64,000 nucleotides of DNA from Gnetum montanum. Lineage: Eukaryota; Streptophyta; Gnetopsida; Gnetales; Gnetaceae. The stretch covers positions 509,728 to 573,727 of the forward strand of contig MNCI01008581.1 of the NCBI GenBank assembly GCA_015680685.1. The letters are read 5' to 3'. The position numbers were made by a program, and so were the translations under genes. Below the pieces are notes generated by a model. That model made no database searches. It was not told the origin of the DNA and saw only the letters and a program-made list of their open reading frames with translations. How positions within the stretch are numbered: the first letter of the stretch is position 1; each line of letters opens with the position of its first letter. This document shows positions 34,114 to 45,931 of the stretch, in pieces.

Positions 34114-37100
34114 ATGGCTCCTAAGACTCATTTGGCACTTGCAAGGGTTGAGGAGGTGAAGAAGACCTTGGAGCATGTGCCACAAGCGTGCATTGCGATG
34201 CGGAAGAGCACACCGTTGACCCAGTAAGTTACTATGTCTCCTTCGCTTCTTTGTTCTACACTTTCTATTGTTCTCTACTCTTGTTTTGCGTCCTATTTAT
34301 TTTGTGCCCATTCTTGGCTACCTATGTTTTTTGTGGTCACATCATTTTAGCCTTTGCATCATCACTGTCATCATTTTAGTCATGGCAGATGCATAAATGT
34401 TACATCATGGTTGCATGCGAGGTCATTGAAATCGTCGCCACCGCAGTTGCGATAACCCTGGGGGTTGGGGCAGTTTAAGTTGCTTGGCCCTATCATGCCA
34501 TAACATAAAAACCTTGGGAGGGATAGGCCATGTGTGATGCGGCAATGTGACACATGTTTTGTTAGAGCATATCGTAAATTGTTTTTGTTGCTATGGTAGG
34601 CTCATTCACATGTTCTTACTATGCTAGGCTTTCAGACCCTTGCTATGCTATGTACATGGACTGCTAGACGTTGCTACGTTGTGCGTGTATTACCTTTAAG
34701 TATGATGCTAACATTTGCTGATTGTGTCATGCAGGGCAAGGCCGAGGCCCAGGCTGATCATTTTGAAAATTAGAGGGGTCCTGTGCCATGTGAGTAGACC
34801 TGTGGCCAACAGCCCTCCTCCCCAGATACGTATGGAAGAGTGAGGGGTTTGGTTTAGAGAAGGGGCACGAGACTTCTTGCAATTCCTCCTTGACCACTTC
34901 AATGTGATCGTTTAGTCCTCCCTAGAGGATCAGGAGGCATCCAGTATAACAGAAGCCCTGTTGCTTGAGGCAAGTTGAGGCATTCTGAAGGTTTTTACTA
35001 ATGGGGCAATCATGAGCAGATAGGGAAAGGGATCCAGCCAATGCTGAATAGGGTTAAGGCGTTTAGCCTAGATCTGGGACATGCCTGAATACAACTACTA
35101 CCATCATTACAACACATTGTTCCTTGCACGTTACATGGCTACATGCTTTCAAAAATCACAGGGGACTGTCTATTGTGCCAGTGGGTGAGTTTTGCAGCCT
35201 TGCTTCGCTATGTTGTGCAACGCTGGCCGTATTGGCCAAATGTTAATAGTATGTGTTTGTCACCAGGTTCTTTATCAATGATGATGAGGTCCACGACCGA
35301 TCGGTTCTACTAGCTACAACATAGCTAGCCCTTCAAGAGTTCTCTCCTACTAAGAACCTATGGGGGGGGGGGGGGGGGGGGGGGGNGGGAGAATACCATA
35401 CCTACCCAAGCACATTTTATGTTCCCTACAACCAGTGCAAGGAGAAGGGTTGGTTGGATAAGAAGTGGATAGAACTCTTCAAACCGATCACAGTTGAAGA
35501 AGCTATGGTTGAACTTCCGCTATTCCCATTACCATACAGACTCGGTGGGTCAAATAGTAAGTATCGCATGCTTAATTTTTTTTGCAATCCTTGTATTTAT
35601 TGCATCGTTATGCTAAGCACATTTTGTGAAAATTTCTGCAGGGGCAAAGAAGCCCCAGGAGGTGATGGTGGTAACCACTGAGATGCATGGGGCAAACATC
35701 TACTTCAAATACGATGAAGTAGAAGTGAGCCAGCGTTGGTTAAACCAAGGGGCCTCAGACTCCTTGGTCAGGAACGTTCAAAAGGAAGAGCTTATGGATC
35801 TATTCATGGCCTTGAATCCGAGTGTTCCTACCACCGAGATGCTTTCCCTGGTCAAATCCTTCTCTGAGAGGACGGGCCATTTTCACATGCATGTATGGGA
35901 CGTGCGGGTGGTCATTGAAATCAATGACTAGTTGTTTACAGACTTGTTTGGTGTTCCTGTTGATGGCATCCCCATAGGGACGAAGCGTAAGAAGGAGTTG
36001 ACCCTTCAGAAGAAGGATATCCAGGAGTGGCTGGGGCTCGTTAAGGAGAAAAAAGGGCTCCCCATGGATAAGCTTAAGGATGGCCCCATCATGAAGATTT
36101 ACCTAGTCTTCTGTGCCCGCCCATTCCCTCAATTTCTTACCCAAGTGAAGGTCTTGGGGCTATAGCAGGCTTGGATAATGCGAGAGGTTATGGATGAAGG
36201 GGCTTGTTACAACTGGGTCAGCTTCCTATGTAAGGGCTTGTAGGTTGAGATTTTGGGACTCCGTGAAAAAAAGAAGTCCCGCTCCAACATACACTATGCC
36301 TTCTACATAGGCTTTCTGAAGCGCTTCGTGGAGTTTTTGGTGGTTCAAGAGGATGGAGTTTGGGCCCTACGAAATTGTAACCAGATTTCCAAGCTATGGA
36401 TTCGCCAGATCCTCCAAATCACACGAGCCCAAGATCTCCCAGAAGTAGTCAGGGAGTCATTGTCTATAACAACCAAAGGTCTAGTGGCTCGTAGCGTTCA
36501 TGGTTAGGACAACGTGGGAGAGACACCCCCTGCTATAGCTGGTAGTGTGACGCAGGGGGAGCATCTCATAGCTGAAACTATGCCCAAGGAGTTGCGAAGG
36601 AAGAGACCTCCCCCAACTAGGGAAACCCTTCGCGTGGAGGAAGAGGAGGGACAAAGACTGCGGCTTAAGCTGCAAAGGATGCAACCCCCCATTGGTAAAC
36701 ATTTTCGTGTAATGCTTACTTTGCTATTATTTGCTACGCTATGCTATGCTAGGTGATGTAGCAAAGCGTAGCATCTTCTTTGAGCTAATTGTTTTGGACT
36801 GATGCAAACATCCTTCTTTGTTAGCATAGGAAGAAGAAGAAGAAGAAGAAGGTGATGAAAAAGTGTTGGCCCTTAAGATGAGGGCAATGAATGATGATGC
36901 GAGGGCCCTATTTTCGGAGGAAAGGGCCCTGGTCTAAAATAAGGAAGCTCCTATTTCTAGGGCATGGGATCTTGTCATTAGGGAGCCTCCTATCAATGAA
37001 GAGGCACCTCCCTTGAATAAAAAAGATGTTGGTCTCCTGAAAGGAAAGGCACCAACACATGAGGAAGGAGCTTGTATGGACTTGGCAGGGCCCTCCACCA

Positions 37101-38508
37101 AGGCTACCACCATTATCTTGCATCAACAAGAAGAAAGATCGTAGTCGGATGCTGGTGAGTTTGGCGATTCGTCTGCCTTATTGTAGTCCATTTTGGCCAT
37201 TGTTGATATGCTTAGTCATGTAACAGGTGCTACTGTTGATGTCGTAGGACCCCCTCCGATTCGTGTGGAGTCATGGGCTGAGATCCTTGACAAGTTTGCA
37301 TTCGTGCATGGACTTGTCGACGACATGATCAAATGCCTTTAGTAGGAAGACCTTGACGTGGATAAGTAGCAGTATCAAATGCCCTTATATTGTTACACTA
37401 AAAAATTTTGAGTTTGTTGATTTTTCTATGCTAACATGATTATCACACTCTCTATGTCGAGGCAGCCTCTTGGCTCAAATGAGACCCAACACGACCTATG
37501 AAAGTTGGCACTATGCCTACACTTTCACCTGACATGACCGAGGTGCCTCATCGCACGTTCGATGAGGCTTATGAGTGCGTCTTGCACTCAGTACGCTCCC
37601 TATGGGAGTATAAGTGCATCAACGAGGACCTGTGGAAATGGGTCCAAAGGGTTGAGCAAAGAGAGGCTGACCTAGTCGCTGAGGTGGAGCATCGTAGGTT
37701 GAGGAACGAGTTCCTCGTAAACTGTAACCCTGATGCTAAGGACTGGTGCAAGGCTGTAGATGACTACACAAAATTTTGAATTATCATACATCAGAATGTT
37801 AAATCCACCACGAGATAATTGAACAGCAAATGCAGATGGACTTGCTAGTCCAAAAGTGTCAAGACATGAAAGATATCAGCGTCAAGGTTTTCGAATGTGG
37901 GCAAACCCAGAGAAATCACAAACACGTGTACAAGCTGGAGAATGATATCCATCGAAAACTATACAAAGGTGCTGCCATGGAGGCATTCACGTATGAAGCA
38001 TTCATGAATGCTATCGACGCTTTTGAGGCCTATGCTAAGTTCAAAGAGCAGGTGAAGGTTACGAAATCTCCTAACTTAAAAGTGGACCTTCCTACAGGAG
38101 AGACCACAATCACCTCCCTTTCCTTGAGACCTCTAAGATGGATGACCATGGAAAGGGAGAGAGCCACTATTGTGAATGCTGAACCTAGCAATAGGGGTTG
38201 GATGAACATCATGACAGAGGCGGTCTGGCGTCACCTCAAGCTCGGTCTAGATCAGATACCCTTTGAGACCGATGTAGGCCCCTCTCAAGTTAGTCACTTT
38301 ACTGTGTAGATGCTCATGCTATGTTATAGTTTGCATTTGTTGCCCTAACTAACCACTTCATTCCTATGATGCAGGCTCCAGATGAGGGTGCGAGGCCCAT
38401 AGAGGGAGGGAATGAAGAATCAGTAGAAGGAAACACAGGGGAGGATGATGCACAAGCAGATGAAGTAGAGGTGAGTGGCAAGGATGATGCAAATAGAGAC
38501 AACCCATG
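34114..38508 (+). pseudogene. Intron-containing antisense gene of Tat-2 with plant-mobile-domain-like segment
   Basis: Opposite in strand to the element. A TATA-like CATAAATAGG (about 33953) precedes ATG 34114. Four GT-AG introns keep the frame when removed: 34224-34734, 35185-35266, 35557-35641 and 37155-37226, with GTAAGT or GTGAGT donors and pyrimidine-rich or CAG acceptors. A further intron at 36695-36829 looks good but shifts the frame by one. Later splicing (37370-38371) is unclear. Exon 4 (35642-36694) is one frame with four TAG stops and holds GHFHMHVWDVRVVIEIND, then LFGVPVDGIPIG. This resembles the plant-mobile-domain pattern (tgtFH.p.gE.tiTl.D...lLGLPvdG). Downstream come an acidic GAA-coded run (36830), a helical K/E-rich segment (37830-38300) and an acidic tail ending 38508. 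A homopolymer-G run damages exon 3. Family assignment is inference. Confidence 0.65.
35362..35389. other. Poly-G run with an N (sequence uncertainty)
   Basis: 27 G and one N (35386) in exon 3 of the antisense gene. A run this long containing an ambiguous base is most likely a sequencing or gap-filling artefact; true length and frame are unknown. Confidence 0.8.
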
Positions 38509-38659
38509 ATAGCATGGGATTTTTTTTGAAATTCTTGAAATTTTTGAAATGTTGAAATTTTGTAAAAGTTTTGCAAACACTGCCAACAGGAGAAAGTTTT
38601 GAATGAAATGAAAAAATTTAGAAAAAAAATTGATTTTGTGTTAACTCATGTATCATGTA

Positions 38660-38940
38660 AAGTTTTCATGCTTTCATATGCTAGTTTTAGGCCATTTCAA
38701 GCCATTGCTAGTTTTAGGTTGTTTTGGGCCATTGCTAGTTTTGGGCCATTTCGGGCCATTACATAACATGCCAAAAGGATTATATGTTAACAAATCGAAA
38801 AGCAAAAATGCTAGTTTTAGGCCATTTTGGGCCATTGCCAAAACAAATAGTACATTAAAAAAGAAAAAAGCGATGAGGCTAGTTTTAGGTCATTTCGGGC
38901 CATAGCGTAGCATGCCAGAAGGATGGCATGTTAACAAAGT
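38660..38940 (-). repeat. Type-2 minisatellite between antisense gene and protease
   Basis: Five or six copies of GCTAGTTTTAGGCCATTTC with the trailing GGGCCATTGC. It matches the type-2 array of Tat-1 (15800-16020), which also lies next to the protease end. Confidence 0.8.
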
Positions 38941-40000
38941 AAAGAAGCAGTGAATGTACCAGGGATGACAACTAGGCAAGAAGCAGTAGGGTTGCTACAC
39001 TATGCATACTTGCCTCTTGACTTGTTGTGGGTTGATCGGAACATAAGGTTAAGGTGTTTCACCAGGGCCCTCGTTCACATCATCGTCCTCCACTTGGAAG
39101 GGCAACTCAACCCATGCATTTTCGATTTGGCAATTGGCTCGCTGGGCCGATCCTTTCATTGGATGGTTAATGCATGCATGAGTAGGCACGTCACTCTCGG
39201 AGGTTGTCACCTCTGAGCCCTACTCCATGTCTACGTTACTGATTTCTTGCATCACTATTTCATCACCATGGATCATCACCTCCCTGCCTGCGTATGGTAA
39301 GTGGATTTCCTAGTGTATAGGTGAGGAGACAATCCTAAGTTGTGCTAGCCATGATCTTCCCAAGATCAAGTTAAACCTAGGCATTTCCTCAACCATGATG
39401 AACTTTGCGTCTATGGGGAACTAGTCCCCTGCTATGAAGTCTACATGAACTATGCCTTTCACTAGGACGCGTGCCCCGTTGAAGGACCTCAGACACAATA
39501 TCGTTGTGGGTTTGATTTGTTCGACCAATCCCAACTTGTCCACAATAGGAAAGGGAATGATGTTTGTGATAGCCCCATCATCAACGTGTACCCTTCAGAT
39601 CCAGTTTTGGCCAACCCAAATTGTGATGAAGAGAGGCGCTGTAGTCACCTGACCCCCTCCAAGATCTTCCCTAATGGCATCATCATTGAAAGTCAATTGA
39701 GGTGTTGCAAACTCCGTGGGTACAGAGGGAAGCATGACTGAATGGATTACTTCCTCTTCCGCTGGCATGTTCTCGTTGACCAGAATCATCGTTAACATGT
39801 GGATTGGAGCCTTGCGGTGGGGTAAAGATGTCATGATTAGGTTGTACAAGATCAGTGTAGCATTTTTCTAATTTAGAGCTTGCTTGACCTAGGTGAGGGC
39901 ATCCAAAAGGTCTTGGCCACCCCCTTGTTTAACACTTTCCTCCTCTTCGATTCATCCCAGAAGATAAATCTCCTGAGGAGAGGTGACTTCGGATTTGGGT
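38941..40000 (-). pseudogene. Tat-2 protease pseudogene
   Basis: Minus strand. The active-site loop reads VDDGAITNII with the D-x-G codons at 39574-39582 intact. About 60 codons later FNLILGRSWLAQLRIVSSPIH marks the C-terminal retropepsin part, followed by EIHLPYAGREVMIHGDE. Stops occur between and after these motifs. It lies between gag and the type-2 minisatellite; in Tat elements RT would normally follow directly, but here the antisense gene intervenes. Confidence 0.7.
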
Positions 40001-40554
40001 TCAGATCCTTGTTAGCAGGGTGATGTAGGCTATGTAGTCATGTTGACCTTCGTCTTTGGGGATGAAGGTGCAAATGCAAGGGGTGAAGACGTAGACTTGG
40101 GGATACCTTTGATGGTACCTACCTTCAACGTCTCACCCACCAAGTGGACTTCTCACCTTGGTGGGTGAGGAGGCTATTTAGCTTTCTTTCGTGAGATAGG
40201 GGCCATCGAAGGTGTTGACCCCCTGATGATGAATAGAGTTGAAGGTGTTAACTAATAGGACCACGTGGCTCCACTAACAAGTGGTGCAAAGGTGGATTCC
40301 TATGGTGGAACTTGCAAGACGAATGGCTACTACAAGCTTGGATCAACCGCTGGTGGTGTTGGTGCACTATGTTGAGGCACATAGACCATGAATGGTTGTC
40401 GAGGTAGCCTGGGATCACTATCAATGTCGATAGTGTTGATGACATAATCAGAATTGTTGGCGTTGAGGGGGTCCATGTAGACATACATAGATTGGTTTTA
40501 AGGGCGTACTAGGTTGCTTTCATCTAGCACCAGTTTTCCCTGGTCGATTAATCT

Positions 40555-42700
40555 TTAGATGTCATCCTGCAATGCCAGACAATAATCCCTGTTGTGACCA
40601 CACTGTTGGTGGTAGTCACAAAATATATCTAGCCTGAAACCCCTAGGAACTGGAGGCTCATTGGGCAGGGCCAAAGAGGGATTCCTAAGGAGCTCGTAGT
40701 AGCATTGATGTCTTACATTTTCTTCTTCCGACATCTGCTTATGTTGGATGTATCCTACTGCCAGCAGTTGCTTTAGAAGCTTTGAAGGCTTTAGAGGCAG
40801 TGGGATGTACTTTGAGTAGTCTTTGAGCTCAAAGTTGGGTTTGTTTTGTGCAGATGTCTCAAGCATAGGTGTAGCAGGTTGTGGCATGTGGCCCTGTCTG
40901 GGTGTGGGGTTACCCAAAGTTATGGTTGGTTTCTTGTTGTTCTTGCTACCATTGTTTCTAGGTTTGGGCTTGACCTCAATTACCACAGTGGCCATTGTGG
41001 TTGTCAGGGCTTTACCCTTGTCCTTCTTTGCAAAGGTACTTTTGTAAGCGATGTAGGCTAGATCTTTGTTTGCCTTGGCCGTGTCTTGTATGCTCTTAGT
41101 CTAGGTGAAAGCTAGACTAAGAGAGTGAGGAGCAAGGTAGTACAATTGAGACTTGATGAAGTCATTCACTACGCCCTTAGAGATGGCTAGTAGGTGGGCT
41201 TCTGTGATGGGCTTGCAGATTTCGTTAAGGGTTGTGCTCCAACGTTGAATGAACTTTTGGACCGGCTCTAAAGCATCTTGCTTTATGCTCATCAATTGAT
41301 CCAGCGTGGTTTCTAGCTTTAAGTTGTACTTGAAGCACATCACGAACTGGGTTAGAAACTCTTCCAAAGTTGATATGGATGAGCGTGACAACGCATGATA
41401 CCAGTCGAACTTTTTCCCAGCTAGGGACATGGTGAAGACACGAGCGATCATGTGCGGCCATTGTTGCAATAGCAAAGACTCAGATCTGAAGGTGACAAGA
41501 TGTGCATTGGGATCTACCTCCCCATCGTACTTCTTGAAGTACGGGAGAGACATTCCTGGGGTTAATGTCAAAGTAGGGATTGCAAGGCTGATAGGGTCAT
41601 CCTTGTAGAAGTTCATGACTTATACCATGTCAGACCCAGCAACTTTGAGGCATTTTATTTTCTCGGTGAGGGTCTCGATGAGCTGGAATGCTTGGTCCAA
41701 ACCTGGCGACGTTGTGGATGGCTGGGGTGCTGTGAGGGTAGCTCCTACCTATGGTATGGCTGGGGCGATGGCCTGATCCATTAGCGGTACCATTGGGATG
41801 ACCCCTGCGAGTGGTGTTTCCTATGTTGTCCACCACCTGGTAGGTGGTGTTGTTAAGGCGGTGACCACAGGTTGGGCTTCTAGGTAGACTACTTATGTCG
41901 CTGGTAGCATAGACCATAGCCCTGTGTTAGGCTATGCCAACTGTAAGGCTTGGTGTATTTGAGAGTGCACGTAGTGCGATAGTTGTGGAGTAGGCAAAGA
42001 AGAAAATGGGGCCCACCATGTGGATGGGTCGGGGCCCGCCATAGTGGGTGGGACAGACGTGAATGTAGGAATAGAGATAGAAGTTGTGTATGCTTGTGAA
42101 ATTGGTATGGTATGAACATGTGGTAGGGTAGCCATGGTTGGCGTATTATGTGCCACAGAAATGGACTATTGAACAGTCTGCAAAGGAATAGTAGCTGCGA
42201 ACGAAATAGGCAAAATAGATGAGGACGGGCATTGAAATGCTACAAGATTGGCATGGCTACCCATAGTAGCCATAATCGTGAGTTGCGAAAGCGTAGGCAT
42301 AATTACAAAGGAAGAGGTAAGAGACGATGGATTGGCCCAAAAAGATTGGGTAGGAGGAATAGGAGCAGGGTTGGTTGGACCTCCCTCGTCCAATTAGGAA
42401 TCAAGTTCTTGTTGCTCATCCTGGAAAGCATCATCTTGGTTGGACGCTATGTCCTATTGCTCCCTAAGCTTAGCCAAATGGATTAGTTGGTCTAGAAGCC
42501 TTTAGTATGCTTTTGTTAAAGGTAAAGAAACACCGGGAGTAGGAACAAACTCTTTCTCGTTGTAGTAAGCGAACTCAAAGCTACGTTTTTCTTCGAGTTC
42601 ATGTATGTCCATTTTATTGGCATTGCCATTTACATTTTTCATCTTTCTTGTTCCTCATGTTTTTCCATCTTATAGCTACCAGAGGTTTGTTCTTAGTCAT
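40555..42700 (-). pseudogene. Tat-2 gag pseudogene
   Basis: Minus strand from a possible ATG at 42700-42698, only about 90 bases inside the 5' LTR. The N-terminal third is proline-rich and interrupted. The capsid-type domain is open over 41616-41101 and shows YFKKYDGEVDPNAHLVTFRS, RVFTMSLAGKKFDWYHAL and KFIQRWSTTLNEI, the retrotransposon-gag pattern. A second open block (40995-40555) ends in CDYHQQCGHNRDYCLALQDD, a variant zinc knuckle used by Tat elements. Expected role: particle core and RNA packaging. Confidence 0.85.
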
Positions 42701-42787
42701 GGGGGCCCTAACACAAATTTTTCAATTTTCTCCATTTTACTATTCACCTAACCCCTACTCCTTGGGTAGTCACCTGTGATAAATCTC

Positions 42788-44455
42788 TGTAGTGATCGAA
42801 AACATCAATGGTTGGAAAACACTGAGGGGTCGATGGATGTGATAGTTTCGACCTTGTACCCATGAGAGGGCCATGCTGGGTGTGTGCGGATACAGGGCAC
42901 CCTGAACGGTCTGGTCGATCAGACAGGGACTTAATCAGCGTATATATAGCCTTTTGCAACATATGGTTTTGAAAATGGGAACAAAAACACGAAGTAATGC
43001 TTGAAAGTAAATAAAGCAGAAAAAATAGTGCAAAACACAATAAAGAAAAAAGAAGTAAAATGCAGTTGGAAAAATGCACCACTCTAAAGCTACAATCTTG
43101 CTCTGTTAAGGTGGATACAGTCAGTTGCACAGTGCAGTGGAGTGCAGAGATCCTGAGAGAAACTAATACATGTAGAGCAAAATAGGTTGTGCGCTTGGGC
43201 ATGGCCTTGGGCGTTGACAATGTGAAAATTCTACCAAGGTGGTAGAAAGGGAGACAGAACAAAATGCCAGCTGAAAGAGCTAACTATCTCTAGTGTTGAA
43301 TAGAAAGCTTACAATGCTTGATGTTATAATGTGCATAAAAGAGAACTTGAATGCAAGAGTGAATGCCAGGGAGAGGAAAAGCCAAGGAATCGGAGAGAAT
43401 TCTTCACTTTTAAATGCTACTTCTTGGAAAAAATTTTGAATCCTTTGAATGCTACTTATCAGGGTATTTATAGGATCAAGGGCATGCGAAATGGACGATT
43501 TGGACACCACGTGCCTTGGGCCCATGTTGACTTGTCTGTGCTGCATGTGCCATACATGACCATTGGACTTGCATGGCTATTATAATGTGAGCTTGCCATG
43601 CTGCAACTGTGCACCTGCCACACCGTAATTGCACTGTCAGCGTATGGAGACATGTGCCAAAAATCCAATTAGGTGAAGTGCATTGATGTTGCACAACCAC
43701 CCGCATGCCTTGCTATGATTTGTAGCATAGCATGCTTAACATAGTGTAGCACCTTGTCGCACATTCCACTACATGTGTGTTGCATCCTTGCTATGCTATT
43801 CTATGCTATGTAGCATAGCATAGCGTAGCAACCGACCTTAGTCATGAAAGCTTTGCCGATTTGCAAACTTTTCTTCTTGCGATGCAAGACATGCGAACTT
43901 TGCTAATTTTGCCCTTTGATCTGCCTTCTATCTCTTATGTAGGATTGTTACGCCTCGCTGTGCCATGTAGCTTAGCATAGCGTAGTAGTAGACATGGTCT
44001 GCCACTTCCTAACAGAAAGGGACATTGTTGAAGGACTTGAAATTGGGCATGGGGACTGGTTGTGAAGCTATTGCCATGTTATGCTACGTCACGTGATGTA
44101 GCATGGCATAGCACTTCATTCTGCAATTATTTTCTGAAGCTTCCTACGCTACATAGCGAGGTGTAGTGTAGTGTAGCAGACTTCGTGACTTAGAAAATTT
44201 GCTGAACTATTTTATACATCCGGAATGCTGTTTCCAACTCTGCGCATCATTTCTAAGCAGGCTATCAACTGGGTAGGCTACTTAGGTGGATAGGTAGGAT
44301 GACCCGTAGAGCCTGTCTACACCTAAAGTAGAAAATTTTCCAAACTGGCCAACCCAGATTCGAAGCGTTCTCCTCCCGAAGAACTGCCGTAGTGCTTGCA
44401 CGAATTGCAAGGCTTGGTGAAGCAAGAATGACTTCAAATTTTTTTGGGTGTTTCA
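42788..44455 (-). repeat. 5' LTR of Tat-2
   Basis: 1668 bp, homologous to 26743-28387, with reverse TATA box at 43465-43472 and U3 GCTATGCTA/TAGCATAG runs (43730-43830, 44070-44180). I do not recognise a primer-binding site in the bases just inside it (minus strand GAGATTTATCACAGG). Confidence 0.85.
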
Positions 44456-44970
44456 ATCTCCAAACCAGTTTATGCCATAACCACAACTCAACAAATGTGC
44501 TTCATATTGAGGCAAGGTATCAACTGCATTGTGGTTTATCTATCCTTGCTCATTTGTGACTGTGTTGTGAGTGCAAATGGCAATCATACAAACAATGGAT
44601 TGGGCTTGGAGGAAGCACTCAAGTTTGGAGAAAAATTGGAGCATTTACCAAAGGAGCAAGTTTAGTGGCATGGCTATGGATAAACAACGGAAGGCACAAT
44701 CTTGGCATTGGTAGAAACATGCTCCATCTTCTTTCTCTATCTCTTTTTCTCTTCAAGCTACCAAATAAAGTCTTGGATGTCATTTATGTATGATTGTTCA
44801 CCACAATGGTCATGAACACTAATGTTGTAATATGCTTATTGATCCATTCATTGGGCACATTGAGTTTATTATCCCATTCCACTGTAAGTTGTCAATTAGT
44901 CAACATTCCCATACCTTCCCAATATTTTGTAAGGAACGTGAGGACAAGTTTTTATTCAGTCGTGGGGGTA
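44456..44970 (+). other. Ath-2 internal region right of Tat-2, with polypurine tract
   Basis: No ORF of note. The words CCCATACCTTCCCAATATTTT (shortened: 44907-44927) and GGACAAGTTTTTATTCAGT also occur before the Ath-3 LTR on the other strand (about 56020-56070). Ends with GTCGTGGGGGTA, the likely polypurine tract, directly at the LTR. Confidence 0.6.
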
Positions 44971-45931
44971 TGATGAAGCGGTTACTCTAATTATTAAAGT
45001 GGTTATTAGTGGAGTGGTTACTCTAATAATTAGAGCGGCTATTATTGGAGTGATTACTCTAATTATTAGAGCGGTTATTATTGGAGTGGTTACTTTAATA
45101 ATTAGAGTGGTTATTATTGAAGTAGTTATTCTAATTATTAGAGTGGTTACTCTAATTATTAGAGTAGTTGCTCCCAAGCCTATAAATACAATGCCTAGGT
45201 GCATAATCGAAAAGAAGTCTTGTAGGAGTTAAGTAGCAAAAATCTTGTAGTTTGTTAGAGTATTTTCCAAGTGCCTGCAATAGGAGGTTGAAGTGTGGAC
45301 GGATCTTTATTCGAGCATTGTGTACCTAAGCACACCTTGTGTACAGAAATAAAGATGAGCTCTTTGATTCATCCTTGCAACACTTGAGATTTGTTTTCTT
45401 ACACATTTCTTTTATTTTATTTTCTTATGCATTTATTTTATTTTATGCACTTTAAATCTTTGTTATCAGCATAGCAATTCATTTTGATCAATTAAGAAAA
45501 TCGTTAAAAATACACTCAGTATGATCACTTCAAGCATGTGTGCAACACTTGGTAACCTAGTAACAATTAGAATTTAGTAATCCCAGTAGTGTTACACTAG
45601 TTTAGGATGTGGATGATAAGTGAGAATGGATATTGGTGTTAGGATTAGTTAAAGCCTAGTTAATGAGTAGTTAAGATAAATTAGTCACTTATCTTTTTTC
45701 TCCCTTATTTGAATAGGATATAAAAACATAAAAGATATAAAAAACATATGTCTCAAGCTTACTTAACCATACAATCATGACATACAAGTAAGTTTGGGAA
45801 GACAATAATCAACCAACCCGTCCTTGTTCCACAAAGGCGCATAGGTACTTAGTCCTTGGAATTCGACCATATCATGCATGAAACACTCATATTAGTATAG
45901 TTGAGCATAGGGGGTACCTCACCACTCATCA
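44971..45931 (+). repeat. 3' LTR of Ath-2
   Basis: 961 bp with TATAAATA at 45181-45188 and AATAAA at 45348-45353. Shorter than the 5' LTR mainly because the palindrome array has fewer units and the 30-bp duplication after AATAAA is absent. Confidence 0.9.

Larger units (their letters stand above)
26599..44455 (-). mobile_element. Tat-2: Tat-like element with antisense spliced gene, nested in Ath-2
   Basis: Minus-strand element with LTRs at 26743-28387 and 42788-44455. On the minus strand the order is LTR, gag, protease, type-2 minisatellite, antisense gene, type-1 minisatellite, RT-RNase H, second RNase H, integrase, type-1 minisatellite, untranslated region, polypurine tract, LTR. At its left edge a 144-bp copy of its own leader lies beyond the 3' LTR. 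No TSD is seen, as expected if that edge was altered by recombination. Confidence 0.85.
18449..45931 (+). mobile_element. Ath-2: Athila-like element nested in Tat-1 gag
   Basis: Plus-strand element with LTRs at 18449-19504 and 44971-45931, TGATGA...TCATCA ends, a PBS, gag, protease, RT, RNase H and integrase. The five bases before it (tccac, 18444-18448) and after it (gccac, 45932-45936) differ by one base, consistent with a decayed TSD. Reading across the break restores the order of the Tat-1 gag frame. It is itself interrupted by Tat-2 (26599-44455); without this it is about 9.6 kb. Confidence 0.85.

Noticed and set aside
35362-35389. G-quadruplex regulatory element
   Set aside because: An uninterrupted 27-G run with an N in an exon is better explained as a sequence artefact.
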